A DNA stretch of 64,000 nt from Bacteroidia bacterium (GTDB lineage Bacteria; Bacteroidota; Bacteroidia; JADZBD01), in NCBI GenBank assembly GCA_020852255.1, contig JADZBD010000020.1, positions 57,700 through 121,699 on the forward strand, given 5' to 3'. The first letter of the stretch is position 1. Every line of letters begins with the position of its first letter. Position numbers and translations under genes: made by a program. The notes under the pieces were generated by a model. That model saw only the letters and a list, made by a program, of their open reading frames with translations. It did no database searches and was not told the DNA's origin. Shown piece after piece: positions 7,632 through 16,441 of this stretch.

Positions 7632-10600
7632 ATGACGAACAGATTCCGGATCCGTTTTTTATGTTCCCTGTTGTTTTTATTCAGCGCCACGGCCTTTGGC
7701 CAGTGGAACTATGTGGTGAATGGCAAGGTCACAGCCAATAACGAAGCACTTAATCTGGAAGGTGCGGTTGTAACACTTTATAAAGATGGCTCACAAAGCG
7801 GACAGGTAGTCACAAAAAAGAATGGCAAATACACATTTGTTCTTGATCCGGACCACGAGTATATATTGTCATTCACCAAGGCCGGATTTATCACCAAGAA
7901 AATATTTATATCTACAAAGAACGTACCTCCGGACCGGGCCAAATACGGGTTCTCAAATCAGCCCATAGATGTGGATCTGTTCGAAATGCCTCCGGATCCG
8001 AACGTGGTTGCCAAGATCAATGATCTTCTGTCGGAACCAATGGGGAAGTTTGTTTACGTTCCTTCGGCACAGGATTTTGATTTTGATGCCAAGTATGCGG
8101 CAGAGGTTAAGAAAAAGCTAAAGGAACTGCTGAAAATTCAGGAAGATCTTGAGAAAAAGAAGTCTGATAAAGCCTATCAGGACGCCCAATTTCAGAATTA
8201 TGTAAATGCAGGAAATACCCTTTATAGCCAGGGAAAGTTCAATGATGCGCTTGGCCAGTATCAGAATGCGCTCAATATTAATCCGGGAGATGCCGGACTG
8301 ATTGCGAAGGTTGAAGACACAAAGAAGAAAATACAGGAGGAAAATAACCGCAAAGCCCTTTTTGAAAAATACCTTGCGATCATCAAGGTTGCCGACGGAT
8401 TGTTTAAGGCTTCCGATTGGATAGGTGCTAAATCGAAATATGAAGAAGCGCTGGGACTGGTTTCAACTGAAAAATACCCCAAAGACCAAATCGAATTATG
8501 CAATAAGGAGATCGAAAAAAACAAACTCAATGCAGAGGCTAAGCAGAAATATGACGCTGCAGTGAAAGAAGGAGATGAGTTTTTTAAAGCAGGGAAATAC
8601 CAGGATGCAATGAGTTCATATACTAAAGCTCTCGGCTTTATCCCGACTGAAAAGTATCCGAAGGATCAGATTGTTCTTTGCCAGACTAAAATAAAGGAAC
8701 AAACGGAACTTGAAAACAAATATCTCGCAGCGCTTAAAAAAGGAGATGATGGCTTCAAAGCGAGAGACTGGAATAGTGCCAAAGCAGGCTATAATGATGC
8801 GCTGGGGCTGAAACCCAATGAAAAGTATCCCAAAGATCAATTAGATCTGATTGCAAAGGAAGAGGTCAAAGACGGGGTGGAGAAGCAGTATACAGGATTT
8901 ATTCTTAAAGCGGACGGATTTTTTAAATCAAAGGACTGGGCAAATGCGAAGTCCAATTATGAGGAAGCACTCAAGCTTAAAGCAGGAGAAAAATATCCGA
9001 AAGATCAAATCCTTCTTTGTCAGAAGGAACTGGATAAAGAAAAGGCAGGGAAGGACCTTCAGGCGAAATACGATGCGGCGATTAAGGAAGGAGATGATGC
9101 ATTCAAAGCTTCCATGTGGGACAATGCGATCACTGCCTATGGCAAAGCTTTAGGTCTGAAACCTGGCGAAAAATACCCTACGGATCAGATCGGACTTTGT
9201 AAAGCTGAACTCGAAAAACTCAAATCGCAAAAGGATCTTGAGTTGAAATATAACGCGGCTGTCAAGGAAGGGGATGATGCGTTTAAATTGAAAAAGTGGG
9301 ACGCTGCGATGGTAGGATATAAGAAAGCGCTGGCCCTGAAAGCAGGCGAACCTTATCCCACAGGCCAGATTGACCTCTGCAAAACCGAACTGGACAAATT
9401 AAAGGGCGAAAAGGAGTTGTTGGAGAAGTATAATGCAGCCATAAAGGAAGGAGACGATGCATTTAAACTGAAAAAGTGGGAAGTGGCGATCACAGGGTAT
9501 ACCAAAGCACTGAACCTTAAACCGGGGGAATCGTATCCAGCGGGTCAGATAAGTCTTTGCAATGCGGAACTTGATAAAATTAAGGATTCTCAAGAGCGAT
9601 ACGCTGCCGCCATTAAAGAAGGCGATGCCGCCTTCAGCGGATCTCAGTGGGAAAATGCGATTACTTCATACCAAAAAGCCCTCGGGATCAAACCGGGGGA
9701 GAAGTATCCCACGGACCAGATCACTAAGGCTAAACTGGAACTGGACAAGATCCATTCCCTGAAGAATTTGCAGGAAAAGTATGATGCAGCTGTAAAGGAG
9801 GGAGATAATGCGTTTAAAGCCTCCCTGTGGGACAATGCAGTTACGGCTTACTCAAAAGCGCTCGGAATTAAACCAGGCGAGAAATACCCTGCCGACCAGA
9901 TTGGACTTTGTAAAGCTGAACTGGAAAAGATCAAAGCTCAGAAAGATATTCTGGCAAAATACAATGCAGCAATCAAAGAAGGGGATGACGCGTTTAAGTT
10001 GAAAAAATATGAACTCGCTGTTTCGGCCTATACCAGGGCGCTTGGAATAAAACCAGGGGAAACATATCCCCAGACGCAGATTGATCTTTGTAATACGGAG
10101 CTTAATAAACTGAAGGACGCCAAGGAGCTCCAGGCCAAATATGATGCTGCTGTGCTCAAGGGCGACAATGCCTTCAAAGGGAAGAGTTGGGATGACGCTA
10201 TTGCTGCCTATACGGATGCACTTTCTTATAAGCCAGGCGCACCTTATCCTACCTCACAGATCGCATTATGTAACCAAGAACTGGATAAGATTCGTTCCCA
10301 GAATGAGTTAAACGAAAAGTATAATGCAGCCGTGAAAGAGGGGGATAATTTATTCAAAGCTGGTAATTTCGGAGATGCAATAACTGCTTATACCAAAGCT
10401 TCCGGGATTAAACCCCTTGAAAAATATCCTCCCGTGCAGATCAGCCTTTGTAAGGTTGAGCTGGACAAGATGAAGAATCAGAAGGACATGGAAGCGAAGT
10501 ATGAACTCGCACTGAAGGAGGGTGATGGACATTTTCAGAATAAAAAGTGGCAGGAGGCGATGGATGCGTATAATAAGGCGCTGGGATTTAAGCCGGGACA

Positions 10601-12200
10601 GAAGTATCCCTCGGACCAAATAATAGTGTGTAAATCAGAACTTGACAAAATCAGAAATGCGAATGATCTGAAAACAAAATACGATAACGCAATCAAGAAG
10701 GCAGACGTGCTCTTTGGGACGAACAAATACGCAGATGCCATTACGGTTTATAAAGAGGCGCAGGGATATATGCCTGCTGAGAAATATCCCGCTGATCAAA
10801 TCGCATTGTGTAATGTGCGAATCGGAGAATGGAATAAGAATAACAAGCTGGAGCAGGATTATTTGGCAGCAATCAAAGAGGGAGATGGCTTCTTTAAAGG
10901 AGCAAAGTTTGAAGATGCCATTACTGCTTATACCAGGGCCAATGGACTTAAGCCTGCTGAAAAATATCCCCCGGCACAGATCGAACTCTGCAGGAAGGAA
11001 TTAGAAAAGAAGAAAGGGGCGGAAGATCTGCAGGCAAAATATGATCTGGCGGTTAAAAACGGCAATTCCAATTTTGACGCAAAAGAATACGGTACGGCAA
11101 GAAAATTCTATGAGGAAGCGCTTGGTTACAAACCTCAGGAGAAATATCCCAAGGATAGACTGGCTGAAATCGAGAAACTGATAGGCATGAACAGGAAGAA
11201 GTATGAGCAGCTCATTAAAGATGCTGATCTGCTTTATAAGAAGCAGGACTGGACTAACGCGTTGAATAAATACACTGAGGCCTCCGGATTACAGCCGGAA
11301 GAAAAGTATCCGAAGGATAAGATCACTGAAATTAATGCTATACTCGATAAGCTCAAATCCGAACAGGACAAGCTCAAAGCCGAAAAGGAACTGAATGACA
11401 AGTATAAGGCAGCGGTTGATGCGGGTGATATTTTCTTCGCCAAGAAGGATTATGTGAATGCGCGTATGAAGTACGAAGAGGCGAAAAATATATTTCCCAC
11501 TCAGACATATCCACCACTGATGATTGGCAAGTGTGATCAAATGCTGGCAAATGCCGATCCGAAATTCAAAGAGTATAATGGATATATTATTCAGGGAGAT
11601 AAAGCCTTCAAGGAGGGACGCTATACGGATGCCCGCAGTTATTATCAGGCCGCTCTGGATGTAAAGCCGGAAGAAAAGTATCCGGCAGGAAAAATCAAGG
11701 AAATCGATGCCTTGTTGAAAGACAAGCAGATTAATATGGAGAAGGATATGGCCATAAAGGAATACCTGCGACTCATCAAAGAAGCAGATAAACTTTTCGG
11801 GGAGCGCAACTGGAATAAGGCCAAAATCTTGTACGGCCAGGCATTATCCCTGCAGCCGGTAGAGCAATATCCAAAAGAAAGGATTGCTCAGTGTGATGCG
11901 TTCCTGAAAGGAGGCAACGATCCGGTGAAACCCAAGGATAACACCTATCAGACCGATGCAGAGTACGAAAAGGCCAGAAAAAAGCGATTCACCGATATGA
12001 CCGCCAAGTACGGAGGTCCCGGACGTTACGAAGTTCCTCCTCAGAGTGATGGTTATAAGACAATTTCGGAGGTGGTGATCATTACCGATTCGGACGCCAC
12101 CGTTTACAGGAAAGTTGAATTTAAATTCGGCCAGATCATTTATTATAAAAATGATGTGGCGATTAATCCGGCCGACTATGAGGCGGCAGTGAATCGTTAA
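7632..12200 (+). CDS. Giant secreted protein with 20 tandem 60-residue TPR-like repeats
   Basis: A 1522-residue exported protein. After a signal peptide ending near AFGQ comes a carboxypeptidase-regulatory-like beta-sandwich (about 25-115) and a coiled-coil/TPR segment (about 140-240). From residue about 242 to 1427 there are 20 tandem units of about 60 residues. The consensus is KYNAAIKEGDDAFK, then a WDxAITAYTKALGLKPGEKYP block, then DQIxLCKxELDKLK. Each unit is a TPR-like helical hairpin plus a helical spacer. Central units are nearly identical at the DNA level with a 180-base period. A 50-residue C-terminal domain ends the protein; no T9SS tail is evident. It is the first gene of a tight operon with a LecA-like protein and a DUF4846 protein. 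It probably acts as a long periplasmic or surface scaffold, which is inference. Confidence 0.88.
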   Translation: MTNRFRIRFLCSLLFLFSATAFGQWNYVVNGKVTANNEALNLEGAVVTLYKDGSQSGQVVTKKNGKYTFVLDPDHEYILSFTKAGFITKKIFISTKNVPPDRAKYGFSNQPIDVDLFEMPPDPNVVAKINDLLSEPMGKFVYVPSAQDFDFDAKYAAEVKKKLKELLKIQEDLEKKKSDKAYQDAQFQNYVNAGNTLYSQGKFNDALGQYQNALNINPGDAGLIAKVEDTKKKIQEENNRKALFEKYLAIIKVADGLFKASDWIGAKSKYEEALGLVSTEKYPKDQIELCNKEIEKNKLNAEAKQKYDAAVKEGDEFFKAGKYQDAMSSYTKALGFIPTEKYPKDQIVLCQTKIKEQTELENKYLAALKKGDDGFKARDWNSAKAGYNDALGLKPNEKYPKDQLDLIAKEEVKDGVEKQYTGFILKADGFFKSKDWANAKSNYEEALKLKAGEKYPKDQILLCQKELDKEKAGKDLQAKYDAAIKEGDDAFKASMWDNAITAYGKALGLKPGEKYPTDQIGLCKAELEKLKSQKDLELKYNAAVKEGDDAFKLKKWDAAMVGYKKALALKAGEPYPTGQIDLCKTELDKLKGEKELLEKYNAAIKEGDDAFKLKKWEVAITGYTKALNLKPGESYPAGQISLCNAELDKIKDSQERYAAAIKEGDAAFSGSQWENAITSYQKALGIKPGEKYPTDQITKAKLELDKIHSLKNLQEKYDAAVKEGDNAFKASLWDNAVTAYSKALGIKPGEKYPADQIGLCKAELEKIKAQKDILAKYNAAIKEGDDAFKLKKYELAVSAYTRALGIKPGETYPQTQIDLCNTELNKLKDAKELQAKYDAAVLKGDNAFKGKSWDDAIAAYTDALSYKPGAPYPTSQIALCNQELDKIRSQNELNEKYNAAVKEGDNLFKAGNFGDAITAYTKASGIKPLEKYPPVQISLCKVELDKMKNQKDMEAKYELALKEGDGHFQNKKWQEAMDAYNKALGFKPGQKYPSDQIIVCKSELDKIRNANDLKTKYDNAIKKADVLFGTNKYADAITVYKEAQGYMPAEKYPADQIALCNVRIGEWNKNNKLEQDYLAAIKEGDGFFKGAKFEDAITAYTRANGLKPAEKYPPAQIELCRKELEKKKGAEDLQAKYDLAVKNGNSNFDAKEYGTARKFYEEALGYKPQEKYPKDRLAEIEKLIGMNRKKYEQLIKDADLLYKKQDWTNALNKYTEASGLQPEEKYPKDKITEINAILDKLKSEQDKLKAEKELNDKYKAAVDAGDIFFAKKDYVNARMKYEEAKNIFPTQTYPPLMIGKCDQMLANADPKFKEYNGYIIQGDKAFKEGRYTDARSYYQAALDVKPEEKYPAGKIKEIDALLKDKQINMEKDMAIKEYLRLIKEADKLFGERNWNKAKILYGQALSLQPVEQYPKERIAQCDAFLKGGNDPVKPKDNTYQTDAEYEKARKKRFTDMTAKYGGPGRYEVPPQSDGYKTISEVVIITDSDATVYRKVEFKFGQIIYYKNDVAINPADYEAAVNR
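8355..11912 (+). repeat. Tandem ~180-bp coding repeat array (20 units)
   Basis: Twenty in-frame units averaging 178 bases lie inside the giant TPR-like gene. Units 6-14 (about 9060-10680) are the most alike, each containing a GARTGCRGC...AARGAAGG block and a KYPxDQI block at the same offset. The outermost units have diverged more and vary slightly in length (54-65 residues). The pattern fits expansion from the centre by unequal crossing-over, and unit number may differ between strains or be mis-assembled. Confidence 0.85.
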
Positions 12201-12210
12201 ACATCTTAGC

Positions 12211-13221
12211 ATGAGAACTACGTTATTGGCCGTCCTGATGACGGTAACTGGATTTTGCTTCAGTGCAGCAGGTGATCCGGAAATCAAGCTTTACCTTCGA
12301 AATGGTGATATCATGACAGGTACTGCCAAGCTAACTTCCGTGACCTTGGTTACGGATTACGGAAAACTGGTTATTCCCCTCCGCAGTGTAAGTTCTATAA
12401 AAGTGGGAATCATTCCGGCTAAGGATATCGAGCAAAAGGTCCATAACCTGATTACTCAGTTAAAAAACTCAGATGAAAAAATGAGGAAAGCTGCAGCGGA
12501 GGAACTGGCTGGATTACCGATTGGCGCCATTCCTGTGATTTCGGATCTGATTTATTCAGGTAATTATGAATCATCTGAATACTCTGACTTCACTGCGGAA
12601 GACGTTCTGCAGCAGCTAATGAGCAGCTATCATGTGAGTGACAGTTACAGTACACGCGATGTAGTAACAATTGATTTTTTGTATACTATGGGAGGAATAT
12701 TCGAATTCTCAAAGATTGATCTGAAAACGCCGCACAGTACGAGCCCGCAGTCGATTCAAAAGGACCAGATTCTTGAAATTGAGGTGCTTAATATTCCGGG
12801 TGACGGCAACGAGAAGTCATTTACCCTGCTGGCCTCTAAGCACATTAGTTCTAACAACACCGGGGGATGGCTGAAAACCGGAATTATGTTGAAGGCCGGA
12901 CAGAAATTTTCTATTTACGCTTCTGGAGAAATCACGCTGCAAAGTCTTTCAGGAAATAAGTACAAGCCGGATGGTTCCGTGACACCTGCGGCCGGAAATA
13001 CTGGGCAGGAGGGTATGGACGATAATCCGAATTCGGGCGGGATCTATCCCGCTTACGGCAATGTTGTTTTTCGTGTGGGCGAAACCGGCACTACTATGAA
13101 AGCTGGTGCCAGATTTCTCGGCCCTGCCCCTGCTGCAGGGATGCTGTATATTTCTATTTACGAAACGGTGTACAGCGATAAAAATTCCGGAAATTACAAT
13201 GTAAAGATTTCTCTTAAGTGA
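12211..13221 (+). CDS. Exported protein with C-terminal LecA/PA-IL-like lectin domain
   Basis: A 336-residue protein with a signal peptide (about 1-20). Next is a small beta domain (about 25-65) of the kind LYLRNGDIMTGTAKL...LVIPLRSVSSI, which resembles the Sm-like element seen in many Bacteroidota exported proteins. A HEAT-like helical stretch follows (about 75-115). The C-terminal 120 residues resemble PA-I galactophilic lectin: GGWLKTGIMLKAGQKFSIYASG, then YGNVVFRVGETG, GARFLGPAP, LYISIYE and KNSGNYNVKIS match the order of LecA strands. The calcium-site loop appears altered: the Asp and Thr of the LecA DxxGT loop are not obviously kept, while the NSG turn is. Sugar binding is therefore possible but unproven. 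It starts 10 bases after the giant repeat gene and overlaps the next gene. Confidence 0.7.
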   Translation: MRTTLLAVLMTVTGFCFSAAGDPEIKLYLRNGDIMTGTAKLTSVTLVTDYGKLVIPLRSVSSIKVGIIPAKDIEQKVHNLITQLKNSDEKMRKAAAEELAGLPIGAIPVISDLIYSGNYESSEYSDFTAEDVLQQLMSSYHVSDSYSTRDVVTIDFLYTMGGIFEFSKIDLKTPHSTSPQSIQKDQILEIEVLNIPGDGNEKSFTLLASKHISSNNTGGWLKTGIMLKAGQKFSIYASGEITLQSLSGNKYKPDGSVTPAAGNTGQEGMDDNPNSGGIYPAYGNVVFRVGETGTTMKAGARFLGPAPAAGMLYISIYETVYSDKNSGNYNVKISLK

Positions 13222-14126
13222 GAATGAGAAGCTGGGGAGCGATTCCATTTATCCTGATAGCTGCCTGCGGCTCCCACACTCCACGGAGCGAAACACATTT
13301 CACACTACCTGTTTCTGCTCCGTTGGACAGTTCCTTTTTGGGCTATGTGAATGAAAACAAGTACACCTGGATGAGCGAAACCTATCTGGACACGAATTCC
13401 GTCCGGAAAAGAATACAGGTTCCGCCAGGCACAAAAAGAGTCGTCTGCGAGAGTGGTTCATTTGGCGATTGGCTTCGCCACCTGCCTCTTTTTCCTGGTC
13501 ATCCGGCGGTGCTGCTTTTTGACGGCAGGGAAAAGTGGAATCAGTTGGCTCACGCAGCTGTAATCAATATTGATGTAGGAAAGTTTGATTTGCAGCAATG
13601 CGCTGATGCGGTAATTCGGCTAAGGGCGGAATACCTGTATTCGCGGGGAATGTACAGTGATATCCATTTCAATTATACCAGTGGACACACCATTACTTTT
13701 AGCGACTGGATGGCGGGGAAACGGCCTGTAGTGAAAGGAGGAAAGGTTACATTCACTTCTGGACATCCGAAGGGATCGGATCGGGCCAACTTCACGGCCT
13801 ACCTGCAAAACATTTTCACTTACGCGGGATCTCTTTCGCTGAATAAGGAACTCCGGCCTGCAAATGTCAGGGAAGTACTTCCTGGAGATGTGCTGATTGT
13901 TGGTGGGTCGCCGGGCCATGCTGTGCTGGTGCTGGACGTTGCTGAAGGACCGGGTGATGAGCGTTATTTTATGATCGCGCAAAGTTATATGCCTGCGCAG
14001 CAAATTCATTTGTTAAAAAATCCAAACCGGGAAGATATTTCGCCTTGGTATTCCGTTAAAGAATCGGGCACTCAAATAGAGACACCGGAATGGACTTTCA
14101 GTACCGACCAGCTAAAAAAATTCTAA
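13218..14126 (+). CDS. DUF4846 family lipoprotein
   Basis: A 302-residue protein with a lipobox-like signal (AIPFILIAACGS) predicting a lipid-anchored envelope protein. The body matches the DUF4846 family of Bacteroidota, with the typical features of a GSFGDWLRHLPL block, NIDVGKFDLQQCADAVIRLRAEYLY, SGHPKGSDRANFTAYL and a GDVLIVGGSPGHAVLVLDVA segment. The last block, with its Gly-His pair, recalls NlpC/P60-like amidase folds, but I would not call it an enzyme on this alone. The GTG at 13218 overlaps the previous stop by four bases; ATG at 13224 is an alternative that changes only two residues. It is the third gene of the repeat/lectin operon and overlaps the convergent gene by three bases. Function is unknown. 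Confidence 0.82.
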   Translation: MRMRSWGAIPFILIAACGSHTPRSETHFTLPVSAPLDSSFLGYVNENKYTWMSETYLDTNSVRKRIQVPPGTKRVVCESGSFGDWLRHLPLFPGHPAVLLFDGREKWNQLAHAAVINIDVGKFDLQQCADAVIRLRAEYLYSRGMYSDIHFNYTSGHTITFSDWMAGKRPVVKGGKVTFTSGHPKGSDRANFTAYLQNIFTYAGSLSLNKELRPANVREVLPGDVLIVGGSPGHAVLVLDVAEGPGDERYFMIAQSYMPAQQIHLLKNPNREDISPWYSVKESGTQIETPEWTFSTDQLKKF

Positions 14127-14677
14127 GATCTGACTTTTGCGAGAGCAGGAAATTTTCGTTCCGCCAACGCCAGCGCACCGAAAAGGATGCCGTTAAAGAA
14201 GATATCTCCCATCAGGGTGTTCAAACCCAGGTTGCCAAAAAAGGAATGATCATAAAAGGCAAGGCCCGCAATGTAACACTCAACAAGACCGGAAAAGTCA
14301 GGAGTATAAAGGCCGCCGTTCATCCAGACACCAAAATTGGTTACGAGGAAGAAAAGAGCCGAGGAGGTCAGGGTTCCTGCTGCAATGGCACCGAAACTTC
14401 TGCGCCGGGATATAATCATTCCGATCAGAGCAATGGCAATGAAGGAGGCGTAAACATAGACCATGGTGTTGTGGAATCCGAGAATCAGGTCGGTCACAAA
14501 CATAGCCAGAACCGGAACGGCGAGCGCCATTCGGCGGTCCGAGAATGCCGCACCTCCGAAAAGAGCCATGGCACCAATAGCGGTGAAGTTGAACGGGTGA
14601 TCCAGGAGTCTTGTCATTCCGGCCAAAATAACTACGCCGGCAATGAAGAGGTTTCGGGGGGAAAGGATTTGGTTCAT
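14123..14677 (-). CDS. DUF6580-like integral membrane protein, ECF S-component-like
   Basis: A 184-residue membrane protein with five to six hydrophobic helices. It carries the pattern seen in DUF6580 putative transport proteins: RLLDHPFNFTAIGAMALFGGAAF near the N-terminus, a DLILGFH motif after helix 3, and a C-terminal NTLMGDIFFNGILFGALALAE. The size and helix layout resemble substrate-binding (S) components of energy-coupling-factor vitamin transporters, so uptake of a small cofactor is a reasonable guess. No ECF ATPase or T component is in the window. It overlaps the convergent DUF4846 stop by three bases and diverges from the small membrane protein gene at 14718. Confidence 0.7.
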   Translation of the reverse strand: MNQILSPRNLFIAGVVILAGMTRLLDHPFNFTAIGAMALFGGAAFSDRRMALAVPVLAMFVTDLILGFHNTMVYVYASFIAIALIGMIISRRRSFGAIAAGTLTSSALFFLVTNFGVWMNGGLYTPDFSGLVECYIAGLAFYDHSFFGNLGLNTLMGDIFFNGILFGALALAERKFPALAKVRS

Positions 14678-14717
14678 AATCAGTATATTTACGGGTACAA
14701 TATTAATAAAAAATCAG

Positions 14718-14945
14718 ATGAGTAATATACGAAAGATAGCGGCTGGTGTCCTCACAGTGATGGTACTGGCTTTCACCGTAATGGCAGTAGGGGCAATTTG
14801 GGACTGGTGGGAGGTGGAGGATGTATTCAATAAATCGCTTAAAACCCTGCTGGTTATATTCATTTCGTCGGCAATTCTCCTTTTTATTTTCGCGGTGATC
14901 TATAAGGCAGAGGAGGGGCAAAAACCCAAACCGCCTGTTACTTAG
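14718..14945 (+). CDS. Small two-helix membrane protein, function unknown
   Basis: A 75-residue protein starting MSNIRKIAAG with two hydrophobic helices (about 5-27 and 42-65) joined by an acidic loop (WDWWEVEDVFNKS) and a short charged tail ending KPKPPVT. I preferred the ATG at 14718 over one 75 bases upstream because the upstream extension would overlap the divergent gene and adds no domain. Its 3' end overlaps the convergent thioredoxin-like gene by eight bases. I do not recognise the family. Confidence 0.6.
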   Translation: MSNIRKIAAGVLTVMVLAFTVMAVGAIWDWWEVEDVFNKSLKTLLVIFISSAILLFIFAVIYKAEEGQKPKPPVT

Positions 14946-16353
14946 GCTTATTTTTCTCAGTGCGCAGACGCTCCTTTTCGAGGTGATCAATAAATCCTTC
15001 CAGCTGATCCACCCCCAGTCTTTTTGCTTTGATGATCTTATTTTCATCGAGCAGGTAAATAACGGGTGTAGAGTATATATCAAAGATTTCCCGCAGGTAA
15101 TAATGGTGAAATAAATTCGCCACATTGAGCCAGTGAAGATTATTTTTCCGGATAAATTCCGTCCATTCCTCTTTATTGGAATCGATATTTACAGCGTAGA
15201 TTTCTACTCCCTTCTGTTTATTTTTTTCATAAAAGGCCAATAGTTTGGGGGCTTCTTTCTGACAATGGCCGCAACTGGGCTCCCAAAAGAACAGCACGGT
15301 ATATTTTGCTTTTACATCATGAAGCGCCTTCATCAGGTGACCAGAGGTGTCCGGCAGCACCAGGTTCTTAGCCTTTTTTCCTAAGAGTAGCGGCTCCAGC
15401 GTGTTGGCACGATCAGAGATTTTTTTCAGCTGTGTTGAATCCACCCAGAAAGCCTGTCCGGTTTTGTAATACGAATTGACCATTTCCACAAACACGGCAT
15501 CCATTCCCATTACCTGAGAGGATTCATAGGTGAACGTCACATAGTATACCAGATACTTGAACATTTCCTTATTGCCATTCGTTGCTGCTATGAGCTTTTT
15601 AGATTCCTTGACAATGCTATCCGGAATCTGGGCCATCATTTTCTCAAACCAGAATTTAAGTTTGGGATGAAAAAGCGGGGTTCGCAGCATACGATCATCA
15701 TTCAGTGGAATGTTATCCCAGTAATGGGCTTTATAATAGCGGTAGGGAAAGGTGGAATCTTTTCTTCCGCTGGGAAGAATGGGGGTGGGAGGAATTTCCG
15801 GATCCTGCGATGCCTTGAAAATCACTGCCAGGAAAGACTCCGGCTTGTCCTTAATGAACTGCAGCTTATATGCCTTCACTTCCTTTTCTACTTCGGCCAT
15901 CCTGCGCCGTACTTTGCCCGCTGCCGCTGTATCAGTTTTCGCAATCTCCATATCCTTCTTCAGCTTTTCCATTTCCTTCCCCCGGGGTGCCAGATACCGC
16001 AGATATTTATAAAATACTTCGTTGTCGTCAGAACCCTTGATTTTCATCTGACCTACATAATCAGATGTGTCTGTCTCAATACTGAATTTTTGTTGCTTAT
16101 CAATAAGGATTTCAAAGAATTTTTTATTGGGCGCCACGATCAGGTAAATTCCACCCGGCCAGGTCTTGCCTCCCTTGAAAACAAATTCTCCTTTATGATC
16201 CAGCCGCAGGGTGTCCTTCACAACGTTCTTGTCTGCATAGTAATGCCCGAAAAGAAAGGTGGTATCCTTCCAGCCGTGGATCTTTCCGCGGATGTCGAAG
16301 CCCTGCGACAACAGGGTTAGCGGAAGAAAGAAAATGAGTAAAATGGCTTTCAT
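14938..16353 (-). CDS. TlpA/ResA-like thioredoxin protein with DUF4369
   Basis: A 471-residue exported thiol-disulfide protein. The start at 16353 (MKAILLIFFLPLTLLSQ) gives a clear signal peptide; longer upstream reading lacks signal character. An N-terminal DUF4369-like beta domain (FDIRGKIHGWKDTTFLFGHYY..., about 18-115) and a central helical DUF5106-like region precede a thioredoxin fold. The latter has the redox motif SCGHC (C361, C364) and the cis-proline segment YSTPVIYLL. Such proteins reduce periplasmic disulfides, often in cytochrome maturation. The GH dipeptide in the active site differs from the usual TlpA EP/PP. A perfect -7 element lies eight bases before the ATG. Confidence 0.88.
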   Translation of the reverse strand: MKAILLIFFLPLTLLSQGFDIRGKIHGWKDTTFLFGHYYADKNVVKDTLRLDHKGEFVFKGGKTWPGGIYLIVAPNKKFFEILIDKQQKFSIETDTSDYVGQMKIKGSDDNEVFYKYLRYLAPRGKEMEKLKKDMEIAKTDTAAAGKVRRRMAEVEKEVKAYKLQFIKDKPESFLAVIFKASQDPEIPPTPILPSGRKDSTFPYRYYKAHYWDNIPLNDDRMLRTPLFHPKLKFWFEKMMAQIPDSIVKESKKLIAATNGNKEMFKYLVYYVTFTYESSQVMGMDAVFVEMVNSYYKTGQAFWVDSTQLKKISDRANTLEPLLLGKKAKNLVLPDTSGHLMKALHDVKAKYTVLFFWEPSCGHCQKEAPKLLAFYEKNKQKGVEIYAVNIDSNKEEWTEFIRKNNLHWLNVANLFHHYYLREIFDIYSTPVIYLLDENKIIKAKRLGVDQLEGFIDHLEKERLRTEKNKPK

Positions 16354-16361
16354 TGTCCCAG

Positions 16362-16369
16362 CAAAAATA
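16362..16369 (-). promoter_or_regulatory. Bacteroidota -7 element for the TlpA-like gene (TATTTTTG)
   Basis: On the minus strand TATTTTTG matches TAnnTTTG exactly and ends eight bases before the ATG at 16353. It supports that start over the longer upstream reading frame. No TTTG box is visible 19 bases upstream. Confidence 0.5.
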
Positions 16370-16441
16370 TCAAAAATCACGCCAGGCCGGATGCAGAAAA
16401 ATGAGTAGAAGAACTGCGATTTTTTCGCTGACATAACATCT

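Noticed and set aside
8355..11912. CRISPR or satellite array, because of regular 180-base spacing.
   Set aside because: The repeats are in frame, diverge at third-codon positions, and encode a consistent helical unit; there are no short spacer/repeat pairs and no cas genes.
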